64,000 bases of DNA from Enteroscipio rubneri (GTDB taxonomy: Bacteria; Actinomycetota; Coriobacteriia; Coriobacteriales; Eggerthellaceae): the NCBI RefSeq assembly GCF_002899715.1, contig NZ_PPEK01000002.1, positions 1 through 64,000 on the forward strand. Reading direction: 5' to 3'. The position numbers and the translations under genes are program-made. The notes beneath the pieces are model-generated. The model had not been told where the DNA came from, searched no databases, and worked only from the letters and a program-made list of their open reading frames with translations. The stretch's first letter is position 1; every line of letters begins with the position of its first letter. Of this stretch, positions 51,262-59,106 are shown piece by piece.

Positions 51262-51290
51262 ATTATACTTTGATGTCAAAGTAATGTCAA
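51262..51290 (-). promoter_or_regulatory. Consensus promoter with overlapping palindromic operator
   Basis: On the minus strand TTGACA (51285-51290) and TATAAT (51262-51267) are both perfect and exactly 17 bp apart. The palindrome ACTTTGATGTCAAAGT (51267-51282) covers the spacer. A promoter this strong would need repression, presumably by the MarR encoded 35 bp downstream. Confidence 0.9.
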
Positions 51291-51360
51291 AAGCGTCTGC
51301 CGCCTGCCGCGGGGGAGGGGTCGGCCTTGCGGCGTTCATAAATACTAGAAAAAGTAGCAA

Positions 51361-51750
51361 TTATGGTACACGCGCGGCGGCCTGACCCTGGCCGAGCGCG
51401 AGCTGGTCACGCTGTGCCTGCTGGCCACGCAGGGCGGCTGCGAGACGCAGCTGACGGGCCACGCCCTGGGCAACCTGAGGCTGGGCAACGGCAAGGAGCT
51501 TTTGGTGGGCGCCGTGTCGCAGTGCATCCCCTACGTGGGCTACCCGCGCGCTCTGAACGCGCTCGCCTGCATCGACGAGGCCGCCGAGCGCTTTGCGGCC
51601 AAGGGCGTCGGGGGAGTAGCGCCGGCAGGCGGCGCGGCGGACGCGAGAGGCGAGGCGCGAGGCGGCGCGGGAGGGTTTTTGCGCCGGAAACGGCCCGGAA
51701 CGCACAAAAACGGTCGCTGTGAAGGGTTTTGGGGCGGACGCGCATCGTAG
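51361..51750 (+). pseudogene. 5'-truncated carboxymuconolactone decarboxylase family gene
   Basis: From about 51376 the plus frame reads GGLTLAERELVTLCLLATQG and then QLTGHALGNL and VSQCIPYVGYPRALNAL, the C-terminal half of a CMD-domain protein. The frame is closed by a TAG at 51355-51357, so the first half and the start codon are missing. The reading frame after about 51620 is repetitive Gly/Ala/Arg and runs into a repeat element. It sits next to aldo/keto reductase and cupin genes, a common partnership for CMD proteins. Confidence 0.75.
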
Positions 51751-51838
51751 GATAATAGGCGACCTGGGATTACGCCGTCTGGTTCGTGACGTCGAAGCGC
51801 CTGCTGCGCTTCGACGGCGCCCGAAAGGCTTCACAGCG
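51715..51838. repeat. Palindromic repeat element, copy A
   Basis: CGCTGTGAAG (51715-51724) and CTTCACAGCG (51829-51838) are inverted ends about 100 bp apart. Inside is a perfect hairpin, GTCGAAGCGC (51791-51800) with GCGCTTCGAC (51806-51815). The right end shares the core CGCTGTGAAGCCTTT (read on the minus strand) with the left end of the element at 55071, so both belong to one repeat family. Confidence 0.6.
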
Positions 51839-51938
51839 CCCAAAAGTGTGACTGCGGAGCCGTTTTTCGCGTTACCGCGGTTGCGGGCGCGCCGGCCATA
51901 CCGAGCCCCGAGCCCCCAGTCGGCTCGGGGCTCGGCTC

Positions 51939-53081
51939 CTACGCGAACAGGGCGGCGGCCTGCTCCATGCGCTCGGCTATGGGCACGCCGAAGGGGCAGC
52001 GCGGCTCGCAGGCTCGGCAGGCGATGCAGTCGTCGGCCGCAGCGTTCAGGGCCCCGTAGTGGGCGCGCACGCCGGCGGGCACCTCGTCCTGCATCGCGGC
52101 CAGGTCGTAGAACTTGTTCACCAGGGCGATGTCGATGCCCGAGGGGCACGGCGCGCAGTGCCCGCAGTACGTGCACTGGCCATAGTAGGCGTGGCTCGGC
52201 GCGCCGGCCAGCACGCTGGCGTAGTCGCGCTCGGCGTCGGTCGCGCTTTCGTAGGCAACCGCGTCCGCCACGTGGGCGGGCGTGTCGAAGCCGGCCATGA
52301 TGCTGGCCACGGCGGGGCGGGTGAGCGCGTAGTGGATGCACTGCACGGGCGTCATCGCCACACCGAACGGTGACGCGTCGGCGTCGAGCAGCCGCCCGCC
52401 TGCGTAGCCTTTCATGACGGTGAGGCCCACGCCCTCGCGCTCGCAGACGGCGTAGAGCCGGGCGCGCGCCGGGTCCATGCCGGCCAGCTCGTCGGAGTAG
52501 TCGAACGTGAACGCGTCGTCCAGGCTGGCCGTTGCGGGCAGCAGGTCGAAGGCGGGGTTCACGCTGAACATAATGGCCTCGACCTCGCCGGAGAGCGCGG
52601 CCTGCAACGCCACCTGGGGGTTGTGGGTGGAGAGCCCGATGTGGCCGATCGTGCCCGTGGCTTTGAGTGCGCGCACGTACCCGATGAAACCGCCTGCCAT
52701 GATGCCCTCGTATTCCTCCAGGTCGTCCACGTAGTGGATCATGCCCAGCTCCACGTGATCGGTGCTCAGGCGTGCCAGCAGGTCCTCGAACGCGGGACGT
52801 GCGAAGGCCAAATCGCGCGTGCGCGTGTACTGGCCGTTCTGCCACGTTGAGCCGATGTGCCCCTGGATGATCCAACGGTCGCGGTTGTTCGCGATGGCCG
52901 CGCCCAAGTTGCTGCGCACCTCAGGTTCGGCCATCCAGCAGTCCAGGATGTTGATGCCGGCGGCGACGCACGCGTCCGCGACGGCCTTCACCTCGGCGGT
53001 CGACTTCTTCTCCATCCACTCGGCGCCGAAGCCGACCTCGCTTACCTCGAGGCCGGTGCTGCCCAGTTCCCGATAGCGCAT
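51939..53081 (-). CDS. Aldo/keto reductase family protein with 2[4Fe-4S] C-terminal domain
   Basis: 380 residues. Residues 1-280 form an aldo/keto reductase barrel (MRYRELGSTGLEVSEVGFG; HIGLSTHNPQVALQA). A ferredoxin domain follows with CTYCGHCAPCPSGID and CIACRACEPRCPFG. The barrel keeps the Asp (ILDCW, D47) and the His (MIHYVDD), but the usual catalytic Tyr and Lys positions read WMAEPE and QGHIG. Classical NADPH-dependent carbonyl reduction is therefore doubtful; electron input through the clusters is possible. The gene precedes no other gene on its strand for about 100 bp. Confidence 0.9.
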   Translation of the reverse strand: MRYRELGSTGLEVSEVGFGAEWMEKKSTAEVKAVADACVAAGINILDCWMAEPEVRSNLGAAIANNRDRWIIQGHIGSTWQNGQYTRTRDLAFARPAFEDLLARLSTDHVELGMIHYVDDLEEYEGIMAGGFIGYVRALKATGTIGHIGLSTHNPQVALQAALSGEVEAIMFSVNPAFDLLPATASLDDAFTFDYSDELAGMDPARARLYAVCEREGVGLTVMKGYAGGRLLDADASPFGVAMTPVQCIHYALTRPAVASIMAGFDTPAHVADAVAYESATDAERDYASVLAGAPSHAYYGQCTYCGHCAPCPSGIDIALVNKFYDLAAMQDEVPAGVRAHYGALNAAADDCIACRACEPRCPFGVPIAERMEQAAALFA

Positions 53082-53156
53082 AGTTCCCCCTTGCTTGTTT
53101 CTCCGTGCTTCAATAATACCGCCGAACGCACCTGCGCGGGCGTGTTCTTCCGCGCG

Positions 53157-53570
53157 CTACAGCGCCGCGTACTCCTCATCGCCCACCGGTTCGCACCACT
53201 CGTTCGAGCCGTTCACGGCAGGCACCTCCACAGCTAGGTGCGCGAACCAGCTGTCGGCGGCGGCGCCGTGCCAGTGCTTCACGTTGGCGGGGATGTTCAC
53301 CACGTCGCCTGCCTTGAGCGCGCGGGCCGAGCGCCCCCATTCCTGGTACCAGCCACGCCCGCCCGTGACTAGCAGTATCTGCCCGCCGCCCTCGTCGGCA
53401 TGGTGGACGTGCCAGTTGTTGCGGCAGCCGGGTTCGAACGTGACGTTGCCGATGGACACCTGCTCGGTGGAGAGCATGTGCAGGTAGCTCTGTCCGACGA
53501 AGTATTGGCCGAAGGAGTTCTTCTCGCCGCGCGGGAAGATTTCGCGCTCGAGGGTCGTGGTGACGCTCAT
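53157..53570 (-). CDS. Cupin domain protein
   Basis: 137 residues forming one cupin barrel with both metal motifs: GCRNNWHVHHADEGGGQ (His ligands and Glu region) and NIPANVKHWHGAAADS. It resembles the cupin partner of carboxymuconolactone decarboxylases. It may be a metal-dependent isomerase or decarboxylase accessory. The ATG at 53568-53570 follows AGGAGG; the open frame further upstream is not coding. It lies 75 bp ahead of the aldo/keto reductase gene. Confidence 0.88.
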   Translation of the reverse strand: MSVTTTLEREIFPRGEKNSFGQYFVGQSYLHMLSTEQVSIGNVTFEPGCRNNWHVHHADEGGGQILLVTGGRGWYQEWGRSARALKAGDVVNIPANVKHWHGAAADSWFAHLAVEVPAVNGSNEWCEPVGDEEYAAL

Positions 53571-53673
53571 GGGTGCCTCCTGGGTTCGCGATGTGTCGTT
53601 CCGCCTACGATACCCCTTGGAGCGCACTCGAAGTCAAGGGCTTTCCCGCGCGCCGAGCCCTGCCGACCTTCCG

Positions 53674-53994
53674 CTACCTCCCGAGCGTCCGGCGCAGGCA
53701 GGCGGCCGTGGCGCCCTCGCCGTGGGCGGCAAGGGCGGCAGGGGTTCCCGCGAACATGAGGCGCCCGCCGGCATTGCCTCCATCGGGGCCCGAGAGGGCC
53801 TCCAAGTGTAGGCGCTGGCACTCGGTTGCCAGCACGTCCACGAGCAGGGTGGACGTGCCCGACCTCGACACGCCCGCGAACACGGTGATCTTGCCCTTGG
53901 GGATGGCGAGCGTGATGTCGCGCAGGTTGCCTTCGCGCGTGCCGACGATGGTGAGGGTGTCCAAAGCAGGATCCTTTCGCCGAAGGGGAGTCAA
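53674..53994 (-). pseudogene. Internally deleted UvrA-like ATPase remnant
   Basis: About 106 codons. The first half (NLRDITLAIPKGKITVFAGV then LLVDVLATECQRL) matches the N-terminal ATP-binding segment of UvrA-like ABC proteins. The second half (GPDGGNAGGRLMFAGTPAAL) matches the extreme C terminus. Some 700 or more residues between them are missing. The Walker A Lys is lost as well (SRSGTST). The only starts are TTG codons. It is a decayed gene with an internal deletion joined in frame. Confidence 0.75.
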
Positions 53995-54000
53995 GGGACC

Positions 54001-54663
54001 CTACACCTTGCCGCAGCTGGGGCAGAGGTCGCAGACGAAGCATGTCCCGCATTTCGGGTTGCGCGCGATGCACGTCTCGCGGCCGAACAGCACCCACTGG
54101 TGGTTGATGGGCCCCCACCACGCGCGCGGGTAGAGCTTGAGCAGGGCGCTCTCGGTCTTCGCCGGCGTGTCGGCCGAGGGGCCGGCGAACTTCAGACGGT
54201 GCGCGATGCGGAACACGTGCGTGTCAACCGCGATGCCCTCCACGATGCCGAACGCCTCGTTCAGCACCACGTTCGCCGTCTTGCGGCCCACGCCCGACAG
54301 CTTCTGCAGCTCGTCGATGTCATGCGGGATCTCGCCGCCGTAGTCGGCCACCACCATGCGGGCGGCCTTGATGACGTTCGCCGCCTTCGTATGGTAGAAC
54401 CCTATGGTGCGGATGATGTCCTCCACGTCGCGCACGTCGGCGGAGGCGAGATCGGCCGGCGTGGGGTAGCGCTCCCAGAGCTTGGGAGTGACCTTGTTTA
54501 CGCCCTTGTCCGTGGTCTGCGCGGACAGCAGCACGGCGATGGTCAGGCGGAACGGGTCTCCGCCGTATACGAGCGCGCACTCGGCGGCCGGATAGTGCTC
54601 GTTCATGCGGCGCGCCACCTCGAGCGCGCGCTCCCGCTTGGCGGCCATGGTCTCACGCGGCAT
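54001..54663 (-). CDS. nth: Endonuclease III
   Basis: 220 residues. The helix-hairpin-helix LQKLSGVGRKTANVVLNEAF supplies the catalytic Lys region, and VDTHVFRIAHRL carries the catalytic Asp. The C-terminal cluster is C-x6-C-x2-C-x5-C (CIARNPKCGTCFVCDLC), the intact 4Fe-4S pattern. It removes oxidised pyrimidines from DNA and cuts the abasic site. The ATG at 54661-54663 follows GAAGGAG. It ends 6 bp from the UvrA-like remnant. Confidence 0.95.
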   Translation of the reverse strand: MPRETMAAKRERALEVARRMNEHYPAAECALVYGGDPFRLTIAVLLSAQTTDKGVNKVTPKLWERYPTPADLASADVRDVEDIIRTIGFYHTKAANVIKAARMVVADYGGEIPHDIDELQKLSGVGRKTANVVLNEAFGIVEGIAVDTHVFRIAHRLKFAGPSADTPAKTESALLKLYPRAWWGPINHQWVLFGRETCIARNPKCGTCFVCDLCPSCGKV

Positions 54664-54776
54664 AGGATCTCCTTCGGTCATTGCGGTGGTGGCACTGGCC
54701 AGTATAGCGAACTTCGCGGACACGTTGCCGCTATACTGGGAGGCGACGGCACGTTGTCGCGAGGAAAGGCAGGTCC

Positions 54777-54971
54777 ATGGGCGCGACGTTGGTGGTGGGC
54801 GAGACGCATTTGAAGCACGAGCTGATCCTGCCGCAGGTCGACGCGGCGATCGAGCGTTGCGACGCCGACCGCGTCGTGTTCCTGGGACGGCTGCGCGGAA
54901 GCCGTGGCCGGCGGGACAACCCGGACTTCCAGCCGTGGGACAAGGTCGTGGCGGCGTCCGGCGTGCGGTAG
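54777..54971 (+). pseudogene. 3'-truncated metallophosphoesterase remnant
   Basis: The 64-codon frame begins ATLVVGETHLKHELILPQVD and continues ERCDADRVVFLG, the first two motifs of a calcineurin-like phosphoesterase (GDxH, here GETH, then the VVFLGD region). After residue 38 homology ends abruptly (RLRGSRGRRD) and the remaining domain is absent. The ribosome site (AGGAAAGGCAGG) and a TATACT box 46 bp upstream survive, so it was once an expressed gene. Confidence 0.65.
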
Positions 54972-55070
54972 CGGCGGGGCCTATGTCATCCTGAACGCAG
55001 CGCGAGGCCCGGGGCCCAAGGCGTCGAATCCTCCACAGTCTCGATGCAACGCCGAAAAAGCGTTCCGATA

Positions 55071-55222
55071 GTCACCGTTTCGACCGCTGTGAAGCCTTTT
55101 CGCGCGCTCGGAGCCCCCAGTTCGACGGCGGATCTGTTGTCCTCTGTGCGTTTGCGCAGGTCGCGAACTGCGTCGAGTCCTTTCTTGCCGCCGAAGCGCT
55201 TCACAGCGGTCGAAACGGTGAC
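55071..55222. repeat. Palindromic repeat element, copy B (25-bp perfect inverted ends)
   Basis: The 25-bp arms at 55071-55095 and 55198-55222 are exact reverse complements, beginning GTCACCGTTTCGACCGCTG. The spacer is 102 bp. The inner end of the left arm (CGCTGTGAAGCCTTTT) matches copy A near 51.8 kb. Total length about 152 bp with no transposase: MITE- or REP-like. Confidence 0.8.
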
Positions 55223-55402
55223 GGGGGCCCTTGAATTCGGAAGGGACCTCCGGAACGTGCGCCGAATCCCCCGTTCTTTCGATACATCGGTTTGCCGCCT
55301 GTGGTTTCTCCTTCACGAGGCGGTTTCGGCCCTGCGGCGGCCGTCCGCGGCGCGGTATACTGCTCCCCGGCCGTCCGCGGGCGGCCCGCCGCGCAACCAT
55401 AC

Positions 55403-55434
55403 GCACGAAGCCGCTTTCACGCGGCTTTTCGTGC
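55403..55434 (+). terminator. Possible leader hairpin ahead of mfd
   Basis: GCACGAAGCCGC pairs with GCGGC and TTCGTGC, with a 2-nt bulge, in the mfd leader 27 bp ahead of the start. A TTTT run sits in the 3' arm. It could be an attenuator or the end of an upstream transcript. Confidence 0.35.
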
Positions 55435-55460
55435 TGCTCGCATATGGAAGAGGACACGCC

Positions 55461-58400
55461 ATGCTCATCGACTCACTGACGTTCACCCTGGAGAAATCGG
55501 GCTGTCTCGACGCGTTCTGGGGTAGACTGGACGCGGGGGAGGACGGTACGCTGGGCGTGGCCTCGTCGGCGCGCCCGTTCCTCGTGGCGGCGCGGTTCGC
55601 ACACCGGCCGCAGACGACGCTCGTCGTGGTGGCGGGTGAGGACGCAGCCGTGGCGTTCGCGCGCCAGGTGGCGGCGTATCTGGGCGACGAGCGCGTCATG
55701 CGCTTCCCCGAGCGCGCCGACTACCCGTGGGGCAGCAAGCCGAGCGATCCGGCCCAGGCAGCGCGGCGCATGGAGGTCGTGCACGCCCTGGCGTCCGGCC
55801 GCGAGGCCGTGGTGGTGGCCAGCGCCCGCTCCCTCGTGCGCGCGCTGCCGCCGGTGGGGTCGGACGTCCATCTGCCGCTTTCGTTCGAGGCCGGCCGCGA
55901 GCTGGCGGACATGGAGGGCTCGAAGGCGGCGGGCATAGCCGAGTTCGGGGACGTGGCGCGGGCCCTGGAGGAGCGCGGTTACCAGAACACCGGAGAGCTG
56001 GACGGTCCCGGCACGTTCGCCGTGCGCGGCGGCACCCTGGACGTGTTCCCCGGCAACCTGGTGTACCCGGTGAGGCTCGACTTCTTCGGCGACGAGCTGG
56101 ACGAGATCCGCCGCATCGTGCCCACCACCGGACAGACCATCTCTTCGCTTTCGCATGTTGACGTGTATCCGATCGTTGAGTTTGCGGCTACCAAGAGCGC
56201 TCTTGTCCGCGCTCGCGACAAGCTCGAGCGACCTGCTCAGACAAACCCGGCTTTACGTGACATGCTGGAGAAGCTCGAAGGCGGCTTGCGCTTTGAGGGA
56301 TCGGACGCGCTCCTTCCGTATCTGTACAATGCTACCTCTACGCTCGGGGACTACGTGCGTCCTGGAGCGCTTACCGCGCTCATCGAGCCGCGCTCGCTCT
56401 TCGACGATATGGTGCACGCCTATGACGACATCGTCGGACGAGCGAAGGGCTCGGGCATCGGTGCGGCGGGTCTGTATGTCGAGCCATCGAATGTGAGCTT
56501 CGGCGACGGCCAGCGGGCCACGTACGTGTCCATCATGCGCGTGGGCGGGCAGATCGACGACGAGCTGCCGGTCAAGCGCGTGGAGGTGGCGGGACACCCC
56601 GACAAGCTGTACGGCCGCTTGCGGACGCTCGTGGACGGCGGCTACACGGTGGTGTTCAGCGCTCCGAACTTCCGCGCCCGCCAGGACATGAAGCTGGCCT
56701 TCGTGGACCAGGGCCTGCCCATCCAGGAGACGCTGGACGTGCAGGGCGACGTCGACGAGCTCTCGGGTGCTGCTAAGCGCCGCCTGCGCCGCGGGGTGGT
56801 GAACGTCGTGGACGTGGACATCCCGCTCGGCATGATCATCCCGAAGGCGAAGCTGGCGCTCGTGAGCGTGTCGGACACGCAGGGGGCGGCCTCGCCCTCG
56901 CGTCCGACCCGCCGTATCGACATCACGGAGATCACCTTTCCCTACAAACCGGGCGACTACGTGGTGCATGCAGCGCATGGCGTAGCGCACTTCAAGGAGC
57001 TCGTGCGTCGCGACGTGGACGGCACGGCGCGCGACTACCTGCTGCTGGAGTACGCCGAGGGCGACAAGCTCTACGTGCCGGTGGAGCAGCTCGACCGCGT
57101 CACGCGCTACGTGGGGCCGGAGGGCGCGAGCCCCCGTCTCACGCGGCTGAACACGGCCGACTGGTCGCGTGCCATGAAGAAGGCGCGCGCCGCCACGAAG
57201 AAGCTGGCGTTCGACCTGGTGGACGTGTATACGCGCCGCGCGACGGTGCAGGGCTACCGCTTCGGCCCCGACACGCCGGCCCAGCGCGAGATGGAGGAGG
57301 CGTTCCCCTACCAGGAGACGCCCGACCAGCTGTCCGCCATCGCCGACGTGAAGGCCGACATGCAGTCCGCCAAGCCCATGGATCGCTTGATCTGCGGCGA
57401 TGTGGGCTTCGGCAAGACCGAGGTGGCCATCCGTGCCGCGTTCAAGGCCACGCAGGACTCCAAGCAGGTCATGGTGCTCTGTCCCACCACCATCCTCGCG
57501 CAGCAGCACTTCACGAACTTCAAGGAGCGCTGCGAGCCTTATCGCGTGCGCGTGGAGGTGCTCTCGCGCTTCCGCACGCCCGCCCAGCAGGCCGAGGCGC
57601 TGCGCGGGTTCCAAGAGGGCGACGTGGACATTCTCGTGGGCACGCACCGGCTTCTCTCGCGCGACGTGAACCCGCACGACCTGGGGCTCGTGATCATCGA
57701 CGAGGAACAGCGCTTCGGCGTGGGCCACAAGGAGCAGCTGAAGAACCTGCGCGAGTCGATCGACGTGCTCACGCTCTCGGCCACGCCCATCCCGCGCACC
57801 ATGCAGATGAGCCTGTCGGGCGTGCGCGACATGAGCCTCATCCTCACACCTCCCGACGAGCGCCGCCCCGTCGAGGTGCACGTGGGCGAGTGGGACCCCG
57901 ACTTGGTGAGCGCCGCCATCCGGCGCGAGCTGGCGCGCGGCGGGCAGGTGTACTACGTGTCCAACCGTGTGCGCACCATGGAGGAGGCCGTGGGCCGTGT
58001 GGCGGCCGCCGCCGGCGAGGCGCGCGTGGGCGTGGCGCACGGGCAGATGTCGAAGGAGGAGCTGGAGCGCGTGATGGAGGACTTCAGCGCCGGTGAGCTG
58101 GACGTGCTCGTGGCCACCACCATCATCGAGAGCGGCATCGACAATCCGCACACGAACACGCTCATCATCGAGGACTCGCAGCGCTACGGCCTGGCGCAGA
58201 TGTACCAGCTGAAAGGCCGCGTGGGCCGCTCGTCGACGCAGGCCTACGCCTACTTCATGTTCCCCGAGCACGTGAGCCTGACCGAGGAGGCCCAGGCGCG
58301 CCTCACCGCGCTCGACGAGCACACCGACCTGGGCAGCGGCATGCGCATCGCTATGCGCGACCTGGAGATACGCGGAGCCGGCAGCCTCATGGGTGCTGAG

Positions 58401-58949
58401 CAATCGGGCAACATGTCGGCCGTGGGCTTTGACCTGTTCGCGCAGATGCTCGCCCAGGCCGTGAATGCCACGCGCGAAGGCGACCTCAAGGCCATGGACC
58501 AGCTGCCCCCCGCGCTCTCCGACATCACGGTGAACGTGCCGGGGCACACCTACCTGCCCGAGGACTACGTGCCCGACGCCGACGAGCGGGTGCTCTGGTA
58601 CCGCAAGATCGCCTCGGCCGCCACCGGGCAGGCGGTGGAGGACGTGGCCGCCGACTTAGCCGATAAGCGCCCCGACATGCCGCAGGCTGCGAAGAACCTG
58701 CTTGAGCGCGCCCGTATCAAGGCTTTCGCGAACGAGCATCATATCAAGACCGTGTCGGTGACGGGGGGCCGTTTGGTGGTGGAACCCATCGACGTCTCGC
58801 GCGACCGGATGACGGGATTGCGCCGCGCGGGCGGCCGCTACCTGGCGGACAAGCGCAAGCTGCAGCTGCCGCTGCGCTACTTCAAACTGGACGAGGGCGA
58901 TAACCTGCTCGGGCCTGTGTCAGAGTTTCTGAAAGAATTGGCGGGATGA
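55461..58949 (+). CDS. mfd: Transcription-repair coupling factor
   Basis: 1162 residues with the full Mfd layout. The order is: UvrB-like N-terminal domains (about 1-350), the RNA-polymerase-interacting CarD-like domain (about 490-560, FPYKPGDYVVHAAHGVAHF), a RecG-type helicase with Walker A GDVGFGKTEVA (about 645) and DEEQ box IIDEEQRFGV (about 745), motif VI QLKGRVGRSSTQAYAYF, and the C-terminal TRCF domain (about 1010-1110). It removes RNA polymerase stalled at lesions and recruits UvrA. The ATG at 55461 follows GGAAGAGG. The long open frame upstream lies over the repeat element and is not coding. Confidence 0.97.
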   Translation: MLIDSLTFTLEKSGCLDAFWGRLDAGEDGTLGVASSARPFLVAARFAHRPQTTLVVVAGEDAAVAFARQVAAYLGDERVMRFPERADYPWGSKPSDPAQAARRMEVVHALASGREAVVVASARSLVRALPPVGSDVHLPLSFEAGRELADMEGSKAAGIAEFGDVARALEERGYQNTGELDGPGTFAVRGGTLDVFPGNLVYPVRLDFFGDELDEIRRIVPTTGQTISSLSHVDVYPIVEFAATKSALVRARDKLERPAQTNPALRDMLEKLEGGLRFEGSDALLPYLYNATSTLGDYVRPGALTALIEPRSLFDDMVHAYDDIVGRAKGSGIGAAGLYVEPSNVSFGDGQRATYVSIMRVGGQIDDELPVKRVEVAGHPDKLYGRLRTLVDGGYTVVFSAPNFRARQDMKLAFVDQGLPIQETLDVQGDVDELSGAAKRRLRRGVVNVVDVDIPLGMIIPKAKLALVSVSDTQGAASPSRPTRRIDITEITFPYKPGDYVVHAAHGVAHFKELVRRDVDGTARDYLLLEYAEGDKLYVPVEQLDRVTRYVGPEGASPRLTRLNTADWSRAMKKARAATKKLAFDLVDVYTRRATVQGYRFGPDTPAQREMEEAFPYQETPDQLSAIADVKADMQSAKPMDRLICGDVGFGKTEVAIRAAFKATQDSKQVMVLCPTTILAQQHFTNFKERCEPYRVRVEVLSRFRTPAQQAEALRGFQEGDVDILVGTHRLLSRDVNPHDLGLVIIDEEQRFGVGHKEQLKNLRESIDVLTLSATPIPRTMQMSLSGVRDMSLILTPPDERRPVEVHVGEWDPDLVSAAIRRELARGGQVYYVSNRVRTMEEAVGRVAAAAGEARVGVAHGQMSKEELERVMEDFSAGELDVLVATTIIESGIDNPHTNTLIIEDSQRYGLAQMYQLKGRVGRSSTQAYAYFMFPEHVSLTEEAQARLTALDEHTDLGSGMRIAMRDLEIRGAGSLMGAEQSGNMSAVGFDLFAQMLAQAVNATREGDLKAMDQLPPALSDITVNVPGHTYLPEDYVPDADERVLWYRKIASAATGQAVEDVAADLADKRPDMPQAAKNLLERARIKAFANEHHIKTVSVTGGRLVVEPIDVSRDRMTGLRRAGGRYLADKRKLQLPLRYFKLDEGDNLLGPVSEFLKELAG

Positions 58950-59106
58950 GCGAGGCCGCTAAGGCAGGTTCGGCAACGGTTCTGGCGCGGTGCTCGGCGT
59001 CGCGCTGCGCCTGAGTCAGGTGACCTGCGCGATCAGCCGCATGGCGAGGACGCTCGGCATCGCCGACACCTCGCGCGCTCGATGTGCTTCGAAAGGAGAT
59101 ACGTGT

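Larger units (their letters stand above)
54972..55460. other. Intergenic region with repeat sequences ahead of mfd
   Basis: A 489-bp gap without a credible gene. It contains an intergenic repeat-like stretch starting TGTCATCCTGAACGCAGCG (near 54984), the 25-bp inverted repeat element at 55071-55222 and a duplicated CGGCCGTCCGCGG (near 55337 and 55367) flanking TATACT, a possible mfd -10. Confidence 0.55.

Noticed and set aside
51600-51750. Treating the whole CMD frame to 51750 as an intact protein
   Set aside because: There is no start or N-terminal half, and the last ~45 codons are low-complexity read-through into a repeat element.
54986-55204. A 72-codon minus-strand frame inside the repeat element near 55 kb
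   Set aside because: It lies within the inverted-repeat element and has no ribosome site; its sequence is explained by the repeat.
56253-58547. A 764-codon minus-strand frame opposite mfd
   Set aside because: It is the antisense of a fully recognised gene; composition is that of a shadow frame.
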